Shown here: in pieces, positions 24,331-36,125 of the stretch
How the letters are laid out: every line of letters begins with the position of its first letter
Position numbering within the stretch: position 1 is the first letter of the stretch
Source of the DNA: Prosapia bicincta
Lineage: Eukaryota > Arthropoda > Insecta > Hemiptera > Cercopidae
Direction of reading: 5' to 3'
DNA length: 64,000 nucleotides
NCBI GenBank assembly: GCA_036971475.1
Contig: JBAIZL010000005.1
Span: 239,335,190-239,399,189, forward strand
Notes under the pieces: generated by a model
Database searches by the model: none
Seen by the model: only the letters and a program-made list of their open reading frames with translations
What the model was told of the DNA's origin: nothing
Position numbers and translations under genes: made by a program

Positions 24331-25977
24331 AATTTAATTTGTGATAAATTCAGTCATTCGTAGAAGTAGTGTCACAAGAAATTCCTAGTTTTAAACTACA
24401 CTAAAAAGATTATGGTTAAGTATTACATTCATATTTATTTTATATTACCCGTTCACTTGCTCTAACCAAGTATGACCTAATAATTCCATAAAACTGGCAA
24501 CTATTTAGGAACTCAAACTTAAGGTTTACAAAGTGATCAAAGAAAAATGGCACAGGTTATAAAAAAACTTTCAGAAGAGACAGAGATAATAATTGTACTT
24601 GAATAATGAACAACTATTATAGTGTTCTACAAGAACCTAGGTTTGAAAAGCATTGAAGGTACCAATACAAAAATAATAATCTTGAACACTTGGACATAAT
24701 TGTCACATTTGTTTATAGTAGCACTTACTTCTTTGATTAATGATGTTGGCTGTTTCACTGTTTTTACATTTGTTTTCTTTTACTGCTTCAGAAATTTTGT
24801 TCAGTCAGACAAAACGCCAATCATATATATAGTACACAGCAACAATACAAATTTATACAAACATACCGAGTGGATTCGCTTATATAACTGGCAACATAAT
24901 AATTTTAAAAATTTCCACAAATACGAGAGAAAAACTTAAAAATTTTATACTTTTATTAGAAAAAATAATACAATATTTCATAACGGCGTACGTGACGAAT
25001 TGTGTTCTCTGTTTACAAAAACCGTTTTGCCAGTTTACAAATAATTATACGAAAGGAACATCTCTATAAGAGAGATTTGCCACATTTTATGAATTAATTT
25101 AATTTCAGAGACAATTTCTGTTTGAAAAAAACGCTACACCAATTAGTTAAGAAGGCTATATCCAGCCTGAAAGATAGAAAAAACTAATTAATGTTTTATA
25201 ACTGTAAATTTTTAAAGAAATTAAAGAATAGCAGTCTCTGTGATACAAAATAAATTTAATTTGATGTTGCACAAGCTTACTTATGGTAACTCCATTCGCA
25301 TTATCTCCGGATATATCACCATTCCCTCCTCTCCTTGACCTGCTCTAAGGCAGGTCTTTTTACAAAGTAAACTTTTAATTATACTGTAATTTAAATATTG
25401 TTCAATAATCTATTTCTTTTAAATTTTGATAACATTTTGATCTTGGATTTAATCCGATTTCAACAAAGAAGGCTTAAACGTTTTATAACATAGTTGATTA
25501 AATTTCATATATTTAATTTTTTTACTAAATATAATTAAATTTAGGGATTTTATTATGTTAGTACTTACCAGAAATTTTAAAAAATTGACTGATTAAAAAA
25601 ATTAGTATTTTTTTATATTTCACAAATAATCGATTATGGCAATAAAATTTAATTTGTGATGCAGAAGATCTTCCAGAACAAGGGAAATATAATAAACTAG
25701 GTGGCGTTGCAGAAGGTCTTCCAGAACAAGGGAAATATAATAAACTATTTAGGTGGCGTTGCACCACACTTTAAATTTTGAATAAAGATAAAACAACCTC
25801 AGACCAAATGTAATGGGTTAGATGTATCTCATTGTCAACACAGTGTAAAATAGTACTGCAAGTGGCATTGGAAAATGGAATCAAATAATATTACGAATCT
25901 AGGTTTTAAATAATATAAATTCCTATACTAATTTTTTTTAAATTAACTAAAAAAATTCAAACAGATTTTGTACCAAC
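24331..25977. other. Trio intron, AT-rich part
   Basis: No coding content is supported. At 25659-25757 a unit of about 50 bp (CTTCCAGAACAAGGGAAATA with flanking GGTGGCGTTGCAGAAG) is tandemly duplicated, which creates a spurious minus-strand frame with a repeated LLYFPCSGR block. Confidence 0.5.
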
Positions 25978-26184
25978 CTGTTTGACATCTTCCTGAAACA
26001 AACGCAATGCCAGCCTCTGATGGAGTTTGATTTTTTTTGAGTGCCACCGGTGTTCAAGGTTACGATGGTGGTTTAGTATCTGGTGTATGACAGCTAGTAC
26101 ATGGCTGGCTCCCTCTGAGTAGTCAGCAGCAGGGTTACCAACTTGACGACTACCACTAGAGGAATCTGACTGACCACTCTCCAC
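25978..26184 (-). CDS. trio: Trio exon, spectrin-repeat region (69 codons)
   Basis: The acceptor is ATAATCAG; the donor is CAG|GTTGGTACA, with a T at +3 instead of A or G, so the donor is weaker than its neighbours. The first 14 residues (VESGQSDSSSGSRQ) form a Ser/Gly-rich linker. The rest (NPAADYSEGASHVLAVIHQI, then HHRNLEHRWHSKKIKLHQRL and LRLFQEDVKQ) is the typical Trio spectrin-repeat segment with the conserved W and a KLHQRL helix. Phase 0 at both ends. Confidence 0.93.
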
Positions 26185-27799
26185 CTGATTATATCAAAGT
26201 AAAATATTATTCTAAAATGTTGAATAAATATTTATTTATAAAAATGGTACTTTAAAATTTGATTTTTTGTTACATATTCATAATATGTGACAGACTTATT
26301 TTCATATTAGGTGCTTATTTAATCAAGGCAAGCCATTAATGGATTGGTTAGGTTAGTATTTCAGATTGTAAATGGATCAATTGATTAACTAGTGTCCCAC
26401 TCCTCTAAACTAAAGACAGTCAATCAGTCCATTTTTGTTTTGCATTGGTGTCAATGCTATATGTAATTTTTTTTAAAAATGATTTAGAATAAATTAGACA
26501 AGGCAGCACCAGGAGATGTGGTTAAGATGGCATCTGTTAGGAATTTGGTGCATCATATTTGGCCAAAAAAAATACCAAACTTTACGTCTGGTAAAAGAAA
26601 TTAGTTCTAAATGTGATATTTAAAATTCAGTTGAAATTATATAGACTTTGTAGCTTTCACAAGCCTAAATAGTATTGCTGATAATTTCAAAATTTATTTT
26701 AATTCGACTCCTAACAGTTCTGAACAAGTAGGGGTTTCTTGGAGACCCATTAAACAGACCCACTACATTTGATGTCTGTGACAATTAAATTGTTAAGATT
26801 AGCTACTTTTAAACCTTTCATTACCAGCATTTATTATTATATATTTGGGCTGTCAAACCTGATTATTAGATTATCACTAAAGAAATAGTTTTATTACTCA
26901 GTGCAAAATTATTAAAATATAACAGGTTGCCCTGATTAGATGTAACTTTTAATTATTTCTTTTCTAAATTGAATTGTTGTTAAAACAAATACTGAAGAAT
27001 AATATTCGAAATAATTGCTTGGTAATTTGTTGTCTAACAAATAATTGCTAAGTTTCAATTAAACTATAAAAAAACGATTTGTAAACATGATTACATTACA
27101 AATGAATGATGTTCGGCTATAGTTTCAACACTTTACACTCTTTGCTTTGTAATGGAAGTAAATGACAAACTAAAATCATTTTACCTTAAATAGGCATTGC
27201 AGGTTAGAAAATTCAATTATTTCTATGACATTATCATGATCAATAAAATTTTGTGTATTGTTCATCAAATAAGTAATTACTTTTATAATTTTATTGCACT
27301 ATTAATATTGGATTAACCTTATAAATTGCTATCAAATAATGGTGCCTTGTTTCTTGTCAAGCTTTTGATAGTTCTCAGTAAAATAATAATCAGTGGTTAT
27401 AACTGAAACACTGGCTAATGAAGATGAATATTTGTATGAATATTAACTAACGTAATTATTATTTTAATAATGCATGTTCTAGGTGTAACAGAAGTTCCTC
27501 CAGTATTTTTACCTATACAACTGAAAGTTAACAGTATACCATTGGCAATGCATAACTTTGTCCCACACTATTTAACAATATACACCCACTCATCAATAGG
27601 TTACAACTTTAAGTAAAGAATTGTATATTTCAAAGGTTAGCATACATTATGTTTTATAATTTGGTAAAAATGAATCATTTATGATTTTTCACTGTAAAGG
27701 GTACGGCACGAAAACTGGATGTTTCTAAAACAATTATAATATCGTCAGTTTTTACTGTAAAAATATTTTAATGGCACACTGAAATACATAAAAACATAG
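26185..27799. other. Trio intron, AT-rich part
   Basis: No gene, repeat or transposon end that I can name. Confidence 0.4.
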
Positions 27800-27829
27800 C
27801 ATTTAATTTAGTTTCAGAAAATAATGTCT

Positions 27830-28470
27830 GGCATGATGTCCATTTTGGAGACGCACTTGTTGTAGACGTCTACAACACCTCACTCTTTTTAGTAGGTTTC
27901 TATCGATATTTATGATGTGTTGGCGGATTGCTTCCTGTAATTCGTCTAATGTACATGGTTTGGTATTATAGACATGTGATTTGAAGTACCCTTATATAAA
28001 TAAGTCACACATGGATAAATCAGGGGACTGAGGGGGCCTTAAACTTTACCGAATCTCAATATGAGCAGATTGGGAAAGAGGGAGCGAAAAACAGTCTTTG
28101 ACACTCTGGAGGTGTGTGCTGTGGCTTCATCTTGCTGAAACCACAATTGTTGAGGATGAGTACCTTTTCTTTGTAACACTAGAATAAAAGAGGAGTTTAC
28201 CATGTCGATGTAATGTTCAGATGTCACAGTAACGGTCACCTTAGTTTCTTCAAAAAAGTATGGGCCGATGACTCCAAACTGTCATCTCAGGACTATGCAA
28301 TGGTTTTTCTTGTAATTGTCGGGGATTGTCAGTAGCCCAATAACAACAATTTTGTTTATTGCCAGCTCCATTAAGATGGAAATAGGCATCATAGCTCATT
28401 GCAACCAGCATGTTTTCATTGTGCTCATAAGGACCAAGCATTTCCTGTCTTAGAGAAAATTTAAACTAAT
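27830..28470 (-). pseudogene. mariner-like transposase relic
   Basis: Read from right to left, the minus strand gives blocks in transposase order: MSYDAYFHLNGAGNKQNC, then NPRQLQEKPLHSPEMTVW, then GPYFFEETKVTVT after a one-base frame change near 28250, then LWFQQDEATAHTS, and PPQSPDLSMCDLFI after a further frame change. Asp residues in YDAYFHLNG, FQQDEATAHT and SPDL correspond to the three catalytic acids of mariner/Tc1-type DDE transposases. The tail (TLDELQEAIRQHI) is also present. Stops and frameshifts make it inactive. The N-terminal DNA-binding part is missing. Intact terminal repeats were not found. Confidence 0.8.
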
Positions 28471-29310
28471 TGCAACTAGAGGATGCTTTCTGATCTCTGA
28501 AAAATACAATTCTTCTTATAGTTGCAAACTCTGAACTAAATAATTAACTGATACCAGGCAAACTTGAGCATTTTGATATAATTCTCTTTTAATCTTTATT
28601 ACGACTGCCTAAATGGATGTGAAAATTCCACAGAAACTTGTAATACATCTACTAGAAAGACTGTCTTTCATTTGGAATTTTCTTAAATATTTTGTAAATG
28701 AAGGTAGTTTGAGGGCAATAAACACTTGCAACTTTAATGATTAAATTTATGTTCCATTATAAATGACTCAAAATAGATCTATAGTATAAAAATGATTTAA
28801 TGTTACCACACAAAGCGTTATCACTTAGGTTTACAAAACAATCAGATTATTAGTCGCTAATATATATTTTCAACATGCACATATTCAAAATGTTTTTAAA
28901 AAAGTAATATTACTAAGAATATCTACAGAATTTGTTTCAAAAAAGCTATAAAAATAAATTACAAGAACATCTGAAGATACAAAACCTTCATACTTTGTAA
29001 ATATGTTCACAGTTACGCCCCTTCACCATTAAATGAAATTATAATTTCGCTACTCCTTGTGAAACAAACTACCATAATGATATCTATGTTCAACAAGATC
29101 TAAGAGCTATTCACAACCACAGTGGTAACTGATAGCAAGAAGGTATCTAGAAGACCATTAGATAAGGTTGAATAAACATGTGTGATTAATTTGAACACGG
29201 TTATTAATATTATTACTTTTCATGCAGATTTACATGGGTAAAATTAATTTATGTAAGGAATTTAATCTACTTACACAGTTACAATGTTTTCCATTGATAT
29301 TTCATGAATG
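28471..29310. other. Trio intron, AT-rich part
   Basis: No recognisable content. Confidence 0.4.
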
Positions 29311-29318
29311 GTCTCAAA

Positions 29319-29558
29319 CAGCAGCGTAGCTAGGGCGATGTTTGGGGGCACGCCACGGGAGTTAGGGGATGGAACCCTCCCGGGGAAATTTCAGACATTT
29401 TTTACCTCTAGAAATTATATATTATGCTATTTTGGCACTTAAAATTATACAATTGTTAGGTTGTCGGGAAGCTGTTTCGCTAAAAACCTAGCACTGTTTT
29501 ATAGCGTAATATTTTCCCCTAAAATTAATTGGTTTGGAATGGGCATGTGCCGCCTCTG
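29319..29558. mobile_element. hAT-like MITE, 240 bp
   Basis: The left end is CAGCAGCGTAGCTAGGGCG and the inverted right end is CAGAGGCGGCACATGCCC, the CAGNGGCG style of hAT termini. Flanks GTCTCAAA (29311-29318) and GTGACAAA (29559-29566) agree at 6 of 8 bases, consistent with an old 8-bp target duplication. No coding capacity. Confidence 0.6.
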
Positions 29559-29623
29559 GTGACAAATTATCAAATATATGATTCATAAACTACCAAAAAA
29601 AGTATAAAAACGTTTAGTTTAAT

Positions 29624-29798
29624 CACTAAAACACTTGTAAATATTTTACAAACTTTCCAATAGTAGCACTTACTTATGACTCAGACTGTAACTCATCAAC
29701 TTGACAATGGGACACACCTCCCGAAACTGCCGTCCTCAATAAATATAAGTAAGTGCTACTATAGGCATGTTTATAAAATATTTACAAGTGTTTTAGTG
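29624..29798. mobile_element. foldback (hairpin) element, copy 2
   Basis: It has the same outer ends as the element at 14600-14827 (CACTAAAACACTTGTAAATA and its complement) and the same internal TAGCACTTACTTAT block, but a shorter interior. It extends on the right into GAAAACTAGTAGC, which occurs inverted just left of copy 1, so the true ends may be about 15 bp further out. Confidence 0.8.
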
Positions 29799-30425
29799 AA
29801 AACTAGTAGCTCATTTGAAGATGAAATCAACAAATATGTTTAGTTTAATATTCTATATTATTATTATGTGTTACAACATTATTAGTTAAGTTATATAAAT
29901 ATTCTTAAGTTAAGCAGTTTCATAGAAACGTTTTTTTTTTTTTTTAAATATTCTCATATTAAATTATTATTATAATCAAACGGTTATATTACAAAGAAGT
30001 CGGATATGAACAAGAGACAATCAAAGAAATTACTGCTGAGCAATTATGTGATCATTTAAAAAAATTTCAATTTTAAAGTAGTTTTAAACATTAAATAGTA
30101 CAAAAATAAAAAATAATTTTATCTTAAATGTAACACTGACCATAACTTTTCTTTGTATTATTTAGTAAAAAGATTATGTGTTTAATGGTGATTGGTCTTT
30201 AGCTCAAGGTATGTAGCTGACATAAGCTTGTTTATGACGAAGAAAAGATTGTTAGAAAAATGCAAACACAAGATGAAACACACCATACAACATTTGTATA
30301 GATTTGCACTTACATTCAGAATTTTTTTCTCCTTTCTTCTTTGACACTTAAAATAGAAAAACAATAAGTGAATAAAATATAGTACTAAAAATTTTAAAAA
30401 ATATATTATTTTTCTTTTGCCCTAA
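29799..30425. other. Trio intron, AT-rich part
   Basis: No gene. A T run of about 15 sits at 29931-29945. Confidence 0.4.
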
Positions 30426-30640
30426 ATCAATAATTAATTATAATTAGAGAATACATAACTAAGTGAACACTTAAGGACTTACTTACTGACACATTTTGAA
30501 ACAATTGTTGTTTTTATAAAGCTAAGTCTATACTTGCAAGGCTTAGCTTTGTAAAAAACAACAATTGTTTCGAAACGCATCAGCAAGTAAACCTTTAAGT
30601 ATTCACTTAGTTATGTATTAATTAATTATAGTTTAATCAG
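30426..30640. repeat. imperfect foldback repeat
   Basis: The arms AATTATAATTAGAGAATACA to AACAATTGTTGTTTTTATAA and their near-complement surround a short AAGCTAAG/CTTAGCTT core near 30515-30550. The total length is about 215 bp. The right arm contains TTTCGAAACGCATCAGCAAG, similar to sequences near Penelope-like ends, and the Penelope-like relic begins about 250 bp further on. Confidence 0.65.
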
Positions 30641-30889
30641 TGAATTCAAGATGATTACAACAAGTAAATTTAATAATCAATTAATTTTTCTGAAAATTAG
30701 TACTAACTGAACTTTTTTTTATAGAATTTAATTTGAAACCACAAATATTCAAGCCTCATAAACCGAGTTTTGCTTCTTCAGTTTAGCAGAAATACTGTCC
30801 TGTACACAGCTTCGTAATTAATAGCACAATAAAGTATGTAAAAGGGTTATCTATTGAATAGCTAAGCCTATGTAATTCACACAAATATA

Positions 30890-31480
30890 CACTGGTGTCA
30901 GAACAACTGCCATCTTCAAGTGTTAAAATTAGGTTTTTTTATTTGTACCCGCAGTAAACTTTTGTATGTTTACGGAACATACAAAGTAGCATCCACAACA
31001 TCCAACACAATTAAAAAACACCTACACAGTTCAAAAACTCACCAGGATAAACACGACAAGGCAGGCCTATACAAGATTACATACAACTGTCCCAGCTTTT
31101 ACATAGGACAAACAGGAGAACATTTACCACAAGATACAACAAACATGTAAAACAGATAAGAAAGACCCAACCCAAATCAAATTTTGCCATAAACATACAA
31201 AACACACTTCACTAACAGACTGACATAGACACCAATCTAAAAGTCCTACACTACATCAACAACAGCAACAAACTTAACACAGTAGAAAACTACGAGATAT
31301 ATAAATACACCATAAATACTATTAACAAGTTAATGAGGATGAAAGAAGAAATTCCCAAAAGATATCGTAAAATGGTACGAGCATTCAATAGGGTAATGGA
31401 ATACTTTAAGTAACTTTAAGATCAATGGAATACTTTAAGATCAATAGATCTGCTTCTGCTTCATGATCTACAAAACATAA
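30890..31480 (+). pseudogene. Penelope-like element relic, GIY-YIG endonuclease region
   Basis: The frame around 31060-31120 reads GLYKITYNCPSFYIGQTG, the GIY-YIG signature found at the C-terminus of many Penelope-like retroelements. After frame changes, blocks NLKVLHYINNSNKLNTVE and NYEIYKYT (about 31235-31315) match the downstream NTLE-EIYK part of that domain. The reverse transcriptase portion is absent. Stops show it is dead. An upstream frame from about 30920 may be part of the same protein. Confidence 0.75.
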
Positions 31481-32690
31481 GAGTAAGAAAGTTGGTAGTT
31501 TCAAGCAGTATACGTTTTTAAAGCAAAAGGGACTTAGTAATTAAAAATGTCATTACTGTACTCTATGTTTTTCTTTCCCTGATGTTAAATAAAAATCTAA
31601 AAGGTTTTAAATAAGTTGAAACTTTTCCAACTCTTCCCATACTGCTTAACACACACGGGCTAGCTCTTTGTATCCACAGTAAGATGTCTCAATCACAGAC
31701 TTGGAAAAACACATAAAAAATTCATTGATATTTTTACTTCCTATTCTCAACTCCTTAAGTAAGATATAATCAGATTTTGCTTGGAGACCATAGCTCCAAC
31801 TTCAACAGAGTAATAATGACAGACGAACCCCTACTGCCAAACAGAATAACAAAAAGCCTCATACTCGCTGGTCATGTAAAAATACTGCTTTGGGATGTTA
31901 GTCTCCTATGGGACCATCAATCCACCATTTCCATCGAAAAGTTTCAATGAATAAGCAAGGACACAAAGATGAAGTAACCAAATCTGGGGACATTCATAAT
32001 GCTATTTGATATGATACACACAAGTACTTATTTCCCACAAAACATGGTACAGCCCTACTTCCAGTATTCCTCCTCTGCTCCTTCAGAAGTGCAGATAATG
32101 TCCAATCCGGAGATCTAAGACCGGGGAAAATATCACAAAATCTTGGTTTTTGGCGAAAATTTTGGGAAAATGTGGTTTACACAATTTTTTGTAATACGTA
32201 ATTTGTTTCCCTTTTGAAATGAATTTATAAACTGTTTTGGAATAAAAGAAAATTCAAAAGGTATTAAATCGAGTTAACAAAAAGACTGATAGGTTAGAAT
32301 AAGTATCTAGTTGTCTGTTACTATTTTATTGCAACTACAGTAGTGTACTGTGTTCTCGATTCGGCAGCGCGGAGCAGCTCAGCTCCACATGAATGCAATA
32401 TTACACCCAATGGCAACGAGGCAAAAACTAACGGGCTCCACACATTGGGTGATTTATTGCGGGTGGTTCGTGTCTCAATAAAATAAGAGATTTAGTACAT
32501 ATTAATTTTTATATGTTAGTTTAATACTGATTATTGAAACTATATGATATGAATTTTTTTCAACAAGAAGTTGTAAAGCTTTAAATGTTTTGCTTTCTCT
32601 CACCTCCCGGTAACATTCAGCAAGGTTTCATGTGTTTTGTTTCATAAAAATTAGTGAATATTAATTATAGTTTTTTATTAAGTACCATGT
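31481..32690. other. Trio intron, AT-rich part
   Basis: No recognised coding region. There is a GC-richer patch at 32340-32470 without a nameable feature. Confidence 0.4.
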
Positions 32691-32699
32691 TCCTATTGA

Positions 32700-33530
32700 T
32701 ATAGGCCTTCCTAATGTGTCTGTTGAAGTCGATAGTAATACAGATATTAAAACTCAACTGTCATCTATAAATCAGGAAGTTTTAAGCCTAAATAAAAGAT
32801 TTACTGACATTTTATACAAAAATCAAGGATACTGAAACCGCTTCTTGCCCAAACACTCCAGAAATAGAGCGATTTGAAGCAAAACTCAAACTTATTAGAG
32901 TTAGGAGATCAGTAACACAAATATGTAGTCTGATGCCTTGCCTTATTGAAGAATCAGGAATGATCAAGTGTGTTTGTGTATTACAAATTAAAAAATTGTG
33001 CTTAAATATGTAGCACTTTTGAAAACAGGTTCATTTGGTCAGTTTTCTCTCCCAGAAGAGAAACAATTACTTCAGGAAAACCAAAGCAACAAATTTGGCA
33101 ATGTCAAAGGACATGTAATTGATCATCTGAAATCTAGTGTCCATAAATGGTGTTGTAACTTTTCAGAATTATTACAAATTAAAGAAAAAGAAATCATTGA
33201 AGAACTTGAGAAGATTGGGCTTAGGGTAGGTAGGATAAACTACACTTCAATTATAGAAGTTAAAGGGGGCATGTTTTCGAAAAGCTGTTGAATCTAAATG
33301 ATTTAAATAATGTTGATATTAGTGAACTCAACCATTCCAGGGAATTTTATAGAGAATTTAGAAAAATCATACTTTTTACAGTAGAGTCGAAAATTATAGA
33401 TTGTTTAAGTAACACAAATGCTGCAACTAATCAACTACCTTTAGTATCTGTTACAACAGACAAAATAATTACATTAGTTGATGGTGTTCAGGCATGAATT
33501 ATCATTGATATATCTTCCTATGGCTCTTCT
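32700..33530 (+). pseudogene. hAT-type (KIAA1586-like) transposase relic
   Basis: Two adjoining frames (about 32998-33290 and 33288-33497) carry blocks resembling the family of hAT-derived proteins that includes KIAA1586. They are GHVIDHLKSSVHKWCCNF, then EELEKIGLRVGRINY, VDISELNHSREFYREFRK and VSVTTDKIITLVDG. The upstream frame (INQEVLSLNKRF near 32770) may belong to it. The frames are offset by one base and stops follow. Family assignment is from remembered patterns and is the weakest of the transposon calls. Confidence 0.45.
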
Positions 33531-35006
33531 CACAACAGCGATGCCCTTTAAAAAAAATCAAACCTACACTTTCTTTATATTACCACCAAGGTCATTAATG
33601 CCCTTTTTATATTACAGCCAAACTAGTATATTACCGCCAAAATGGTTCTAATTGTACAATGAGAACAAACGGTTCTAATTATTGCCACAAGAGACCAACA
33701 GCTGACCGATAGCAATACAGTTGTGCGGGCAAAGCTTGATTTTTTCAGTATAGTTTTGTTAAAAAATAAAAGTTAGTCGTCGAGTAACATCTGATAGAGA
33801 GAGGAGTCGAGAGAAGACACGTCTGCATGGTGACCAAAGGAGTACATCCTGCGGCATGCTATCTATCCGAGGTAACCAGAGAGAGGTAACTCCTAATGAC
33901 GACTTACAACAGGTAAACGACTTATTTAATACTCCTTTTATATTTATTAGTAATAAAATTTATTTGAACACACTGTCCATGGCCCGTAGACGATTATTTA
34001 TGTTAATTAGTTGTTCTAAATGATATTTTTAAAATCATATTGCAGATTTCTCGTTTTATCAAATCCTCCGATGACAGTGCGATTTCACATTTCAGTTGCA
34101 AAATCATCACTATGATGGTAATAATATAGAATTTATGTAAGGTAATAAATGTTCGATAATTTTCAGAGAAATTTTAAATGTCCATATACAGGGTTAGGGG
34201 AAATAACATTTTCTGCACCTATTCCCTCCTTACGAAAAATTATTTGGACCCCCCCTAACATCTACTTTTCCTTCAGAGCCCAGTATGTTGCGGGCAGTGG
34301 CTAAAAATGCTGATCATAAACAAGCTGTCTGATAAAACATTCTAATGACGCAGACTACTTGGATCTAGAACACTGAATAGTGAGCGTTGGCTGTTCCCAC
34401 CCTACCCATGTTCCTTATTTCAGAAACCACTCATTTACTTCAACTCAAACTGTGTTTCAAGCCCTGCATCTCTGGAACAACCAGACACATGCTACCTCTC
34501 CTAACCAAGATATAAACTGTAGATATACGCTTTAAACCAAAGTAAAACCTCTCTTACTTTTGTTCAAATTACTTGTATCAACTGAGAGCATAGTTTATTC
34601 AATTTAACATAAAAATACAATTAGGCCCATATTTTAAAATTTTGACCACTTGAAAATGTAGATTAGTTTTACATTAGTATCAATAGCTACAGGTCCTGCT
34701 GTAATTCTATAACATTCATTAAAGTTACTACATTTTCTTCATTATCATAAAATTATTTTTGGTGAAAATTAGTTTGGTAATTCTTTCAAGTTTAAGAAAT
34801 GAATTACGGCAACAGAAACAAAATAAAATATATGCTAAAAATAAATTAATCTATTCATTATAAAAAAATAATAACCAAATGAATAAAAAAAACTATTTTT
34901 GAAAAAAAAATTAAAATTTATGAATTTATTTTATAATTGGCACAATGGTTATAAACAAACTAGTTTATAAATATATAATTCTATATAATAGGTATATATA
35001 ACATAC
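33531..35006. other. Trio intron, mixed non-coding
   Basis: GC-richer at 33770-33900 and around 34190-34320, where AGGGTTAGGGGAAATAAC and GGACCCCCCCTAACATC suggest ends of a non-autonomous element, without a clear partner. No exon was recognised. Confidence 0.35.
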
Positions 35007-35099
35007 ATGTTTTCTTGTTGGCTGCTCAGCTGTAGGCTGGTTGCATACTTGTACGAGATGATCTAATTGGTAGAGAAGTTTCTTGCTTGTGCTATGCAC
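35007..35099 (-). CDS. trio: Trio exon, canonical inter-repeat segment (31 codons)
   Basis: The donor is CAT|GTATGT and the acceptor ends TGTAG. The translation VHSTSKKLLYQLDHLVQVC, then NQPTAEQPTRKH, matches the conserved insect Trio segment following CQAYTE. Phase 0 at both ends. The acceptor is unusual: instead of a pyrimidine tract it is preceded by a run of TGG triplets (GTGGTGGTGGTGGTGTAG), which suggests weak or regulated recognition. A diverged copy of the same segment is encoded at 39269-39478. Confidence 0.92.
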
Positions 35100-35260
35100 C
35101 TACACCACCACCACCACAATAAATAACTATATACATTCATTTATAAGTATTATAGAATACAAGTTAAAACTACCAAATCCTGTAAAGAATATTGAATGTC
35201 TGGAGTCCAAAAAATTAATAAATTAGATAATTTTATATAAAAAATTTTTTGATGTGAAGA

Positions 35261-35335
<75 letters not shown>

Positions 35336-35498
35336 TCGTATATATAAAGAAAATCATTGACGGATTTCCCTTTTAAAAAAGTACTTCAGTAAACCAAATT
35401 TAGATAAAAGATAAACCCAAAATAGACACAAAGATAGCTCAATTTAACTATTATTATCTATAAAGAACAATAAATACATGAGTTAATAACTTTTACAT
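35100..35498. repeat. (TA)n microsatellite and flanks
   Basis: An uninterrupted TA run of about 34 repeats occupies about 35265-35333, then CTCG and a further short TA tract. The flanks are AT-rich without features. Confidence 0.85.
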
Positions 35499-35542
35499 TA
35501 GTTTATGACTATCCGAACTCTAAAAGCATACTGAAACAGAAC

Positions 35543-35574
35543 GGTTTCGATCGCTCCAAGGTGATCTTCATCAG
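35543..35574 (-). other. CTGATGAA-stem-GAAAC hairpin motif
   Basis: The minus strand reads CTGATGAAGATCACCTTGG, then AGCGATCGAAACC. The hairpin pairs GATC with GATC and part of the neighbouring bases. It is the degenerate partner of the motif at 36018-36049 in the opposite arm. Confidence 0.4.
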
Positions 35575-36017
35575 TGTAAATTTTCAGCTTGGAGTTGTTG
35601 TTTGGCTAGGTGATAACAGTTTTAAAGGCAGGTTTTCAAAAGCGTCAAAGAGTATATGTGATTTGTACTGGGTATGTTTGTTTAATATGTTTGTATTTTG
35701 TGTTTTTGTAAATTTCATACTGTTCTAGTGTGTTGAGATGTCCTTTTTGTTGATGTGTAACATTTCTAGGTTATGGTTAATGTCTGTGTAAGTGTGCCCT
35801 ATTTCATATAGGTGATTGGCGAATGCTGAGTCAGTGTTATGTTTGAGTGATTTTATGTGTTTTTTGAGCTTTTATGTGTTTTATGTGCTTTATTGGAAGC
35901 TGCGACCTGTACGAACAAACCCAATACAAATTACATGCAATCTGACACTATTGAAAACCTGCCTTTAAAACTTTTACCGCTTAACCCAACAACAACTCCA
36001 AGCGAAAAATTTAGACA

Positions 36018-36049
36018 CTGATGAAGATCGCCGCGGAGCGATCGAAAAC
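36018..36049 (+). other. CTGATGAA-stem-GAAAAC hairpin motif
   Basis: The plus strand reads CTGATGAAGATCGC, loop CGCGGA, GCGATCGAAAAC, with a perfect 6-bp GATCGC/GCGATC stem. Followed by ATTCTGTCTC, it resembles the hammerhead-like motif of Penelope-like terminal repeats. The extra A before the stem departs from the strict hammerhead core. Confidence 0.45.
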
Positions 36050-36125
36050 ATTCTGTCTCAGTAAGTTTTTACAAATTTACAAAAAATTTAAAGTTCAGAT
36101 AGTCATAAACTAATGTAAAAGTTAT

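Larger units (their letters stand above)
35499..36125 (-). mobile_element. Penelope-like element fragment with inverted ends
   Basis: Inverted arms (35499-35645 and about 35945-36125) face outward; each has AACTCCAAG-type sequence, TTTAAAGGCAGGTTTTCAA or its complement, and one CTGATGAAGATC hairpin. Between them the minus strand translates, with frame changes, to TGRSFQ, then FANHLYEIGHTYTDINHNLE, MLHINKK and NTLEQYEIYKNT. This is the C-terminal GIY-YIG domain of Penelope-like elements. Such elements are known for terminal repeats in direct or inverted arrangement, which fits. The reverse transcriptase is absent. Confidence 0.75.

Noticed and set aside
25558..25767. Minus-strand frame with a repeated LLYFPCSGR block
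   Set aside because: The repetition comes from a tandem duplication of about 50 bp in intron DNA.
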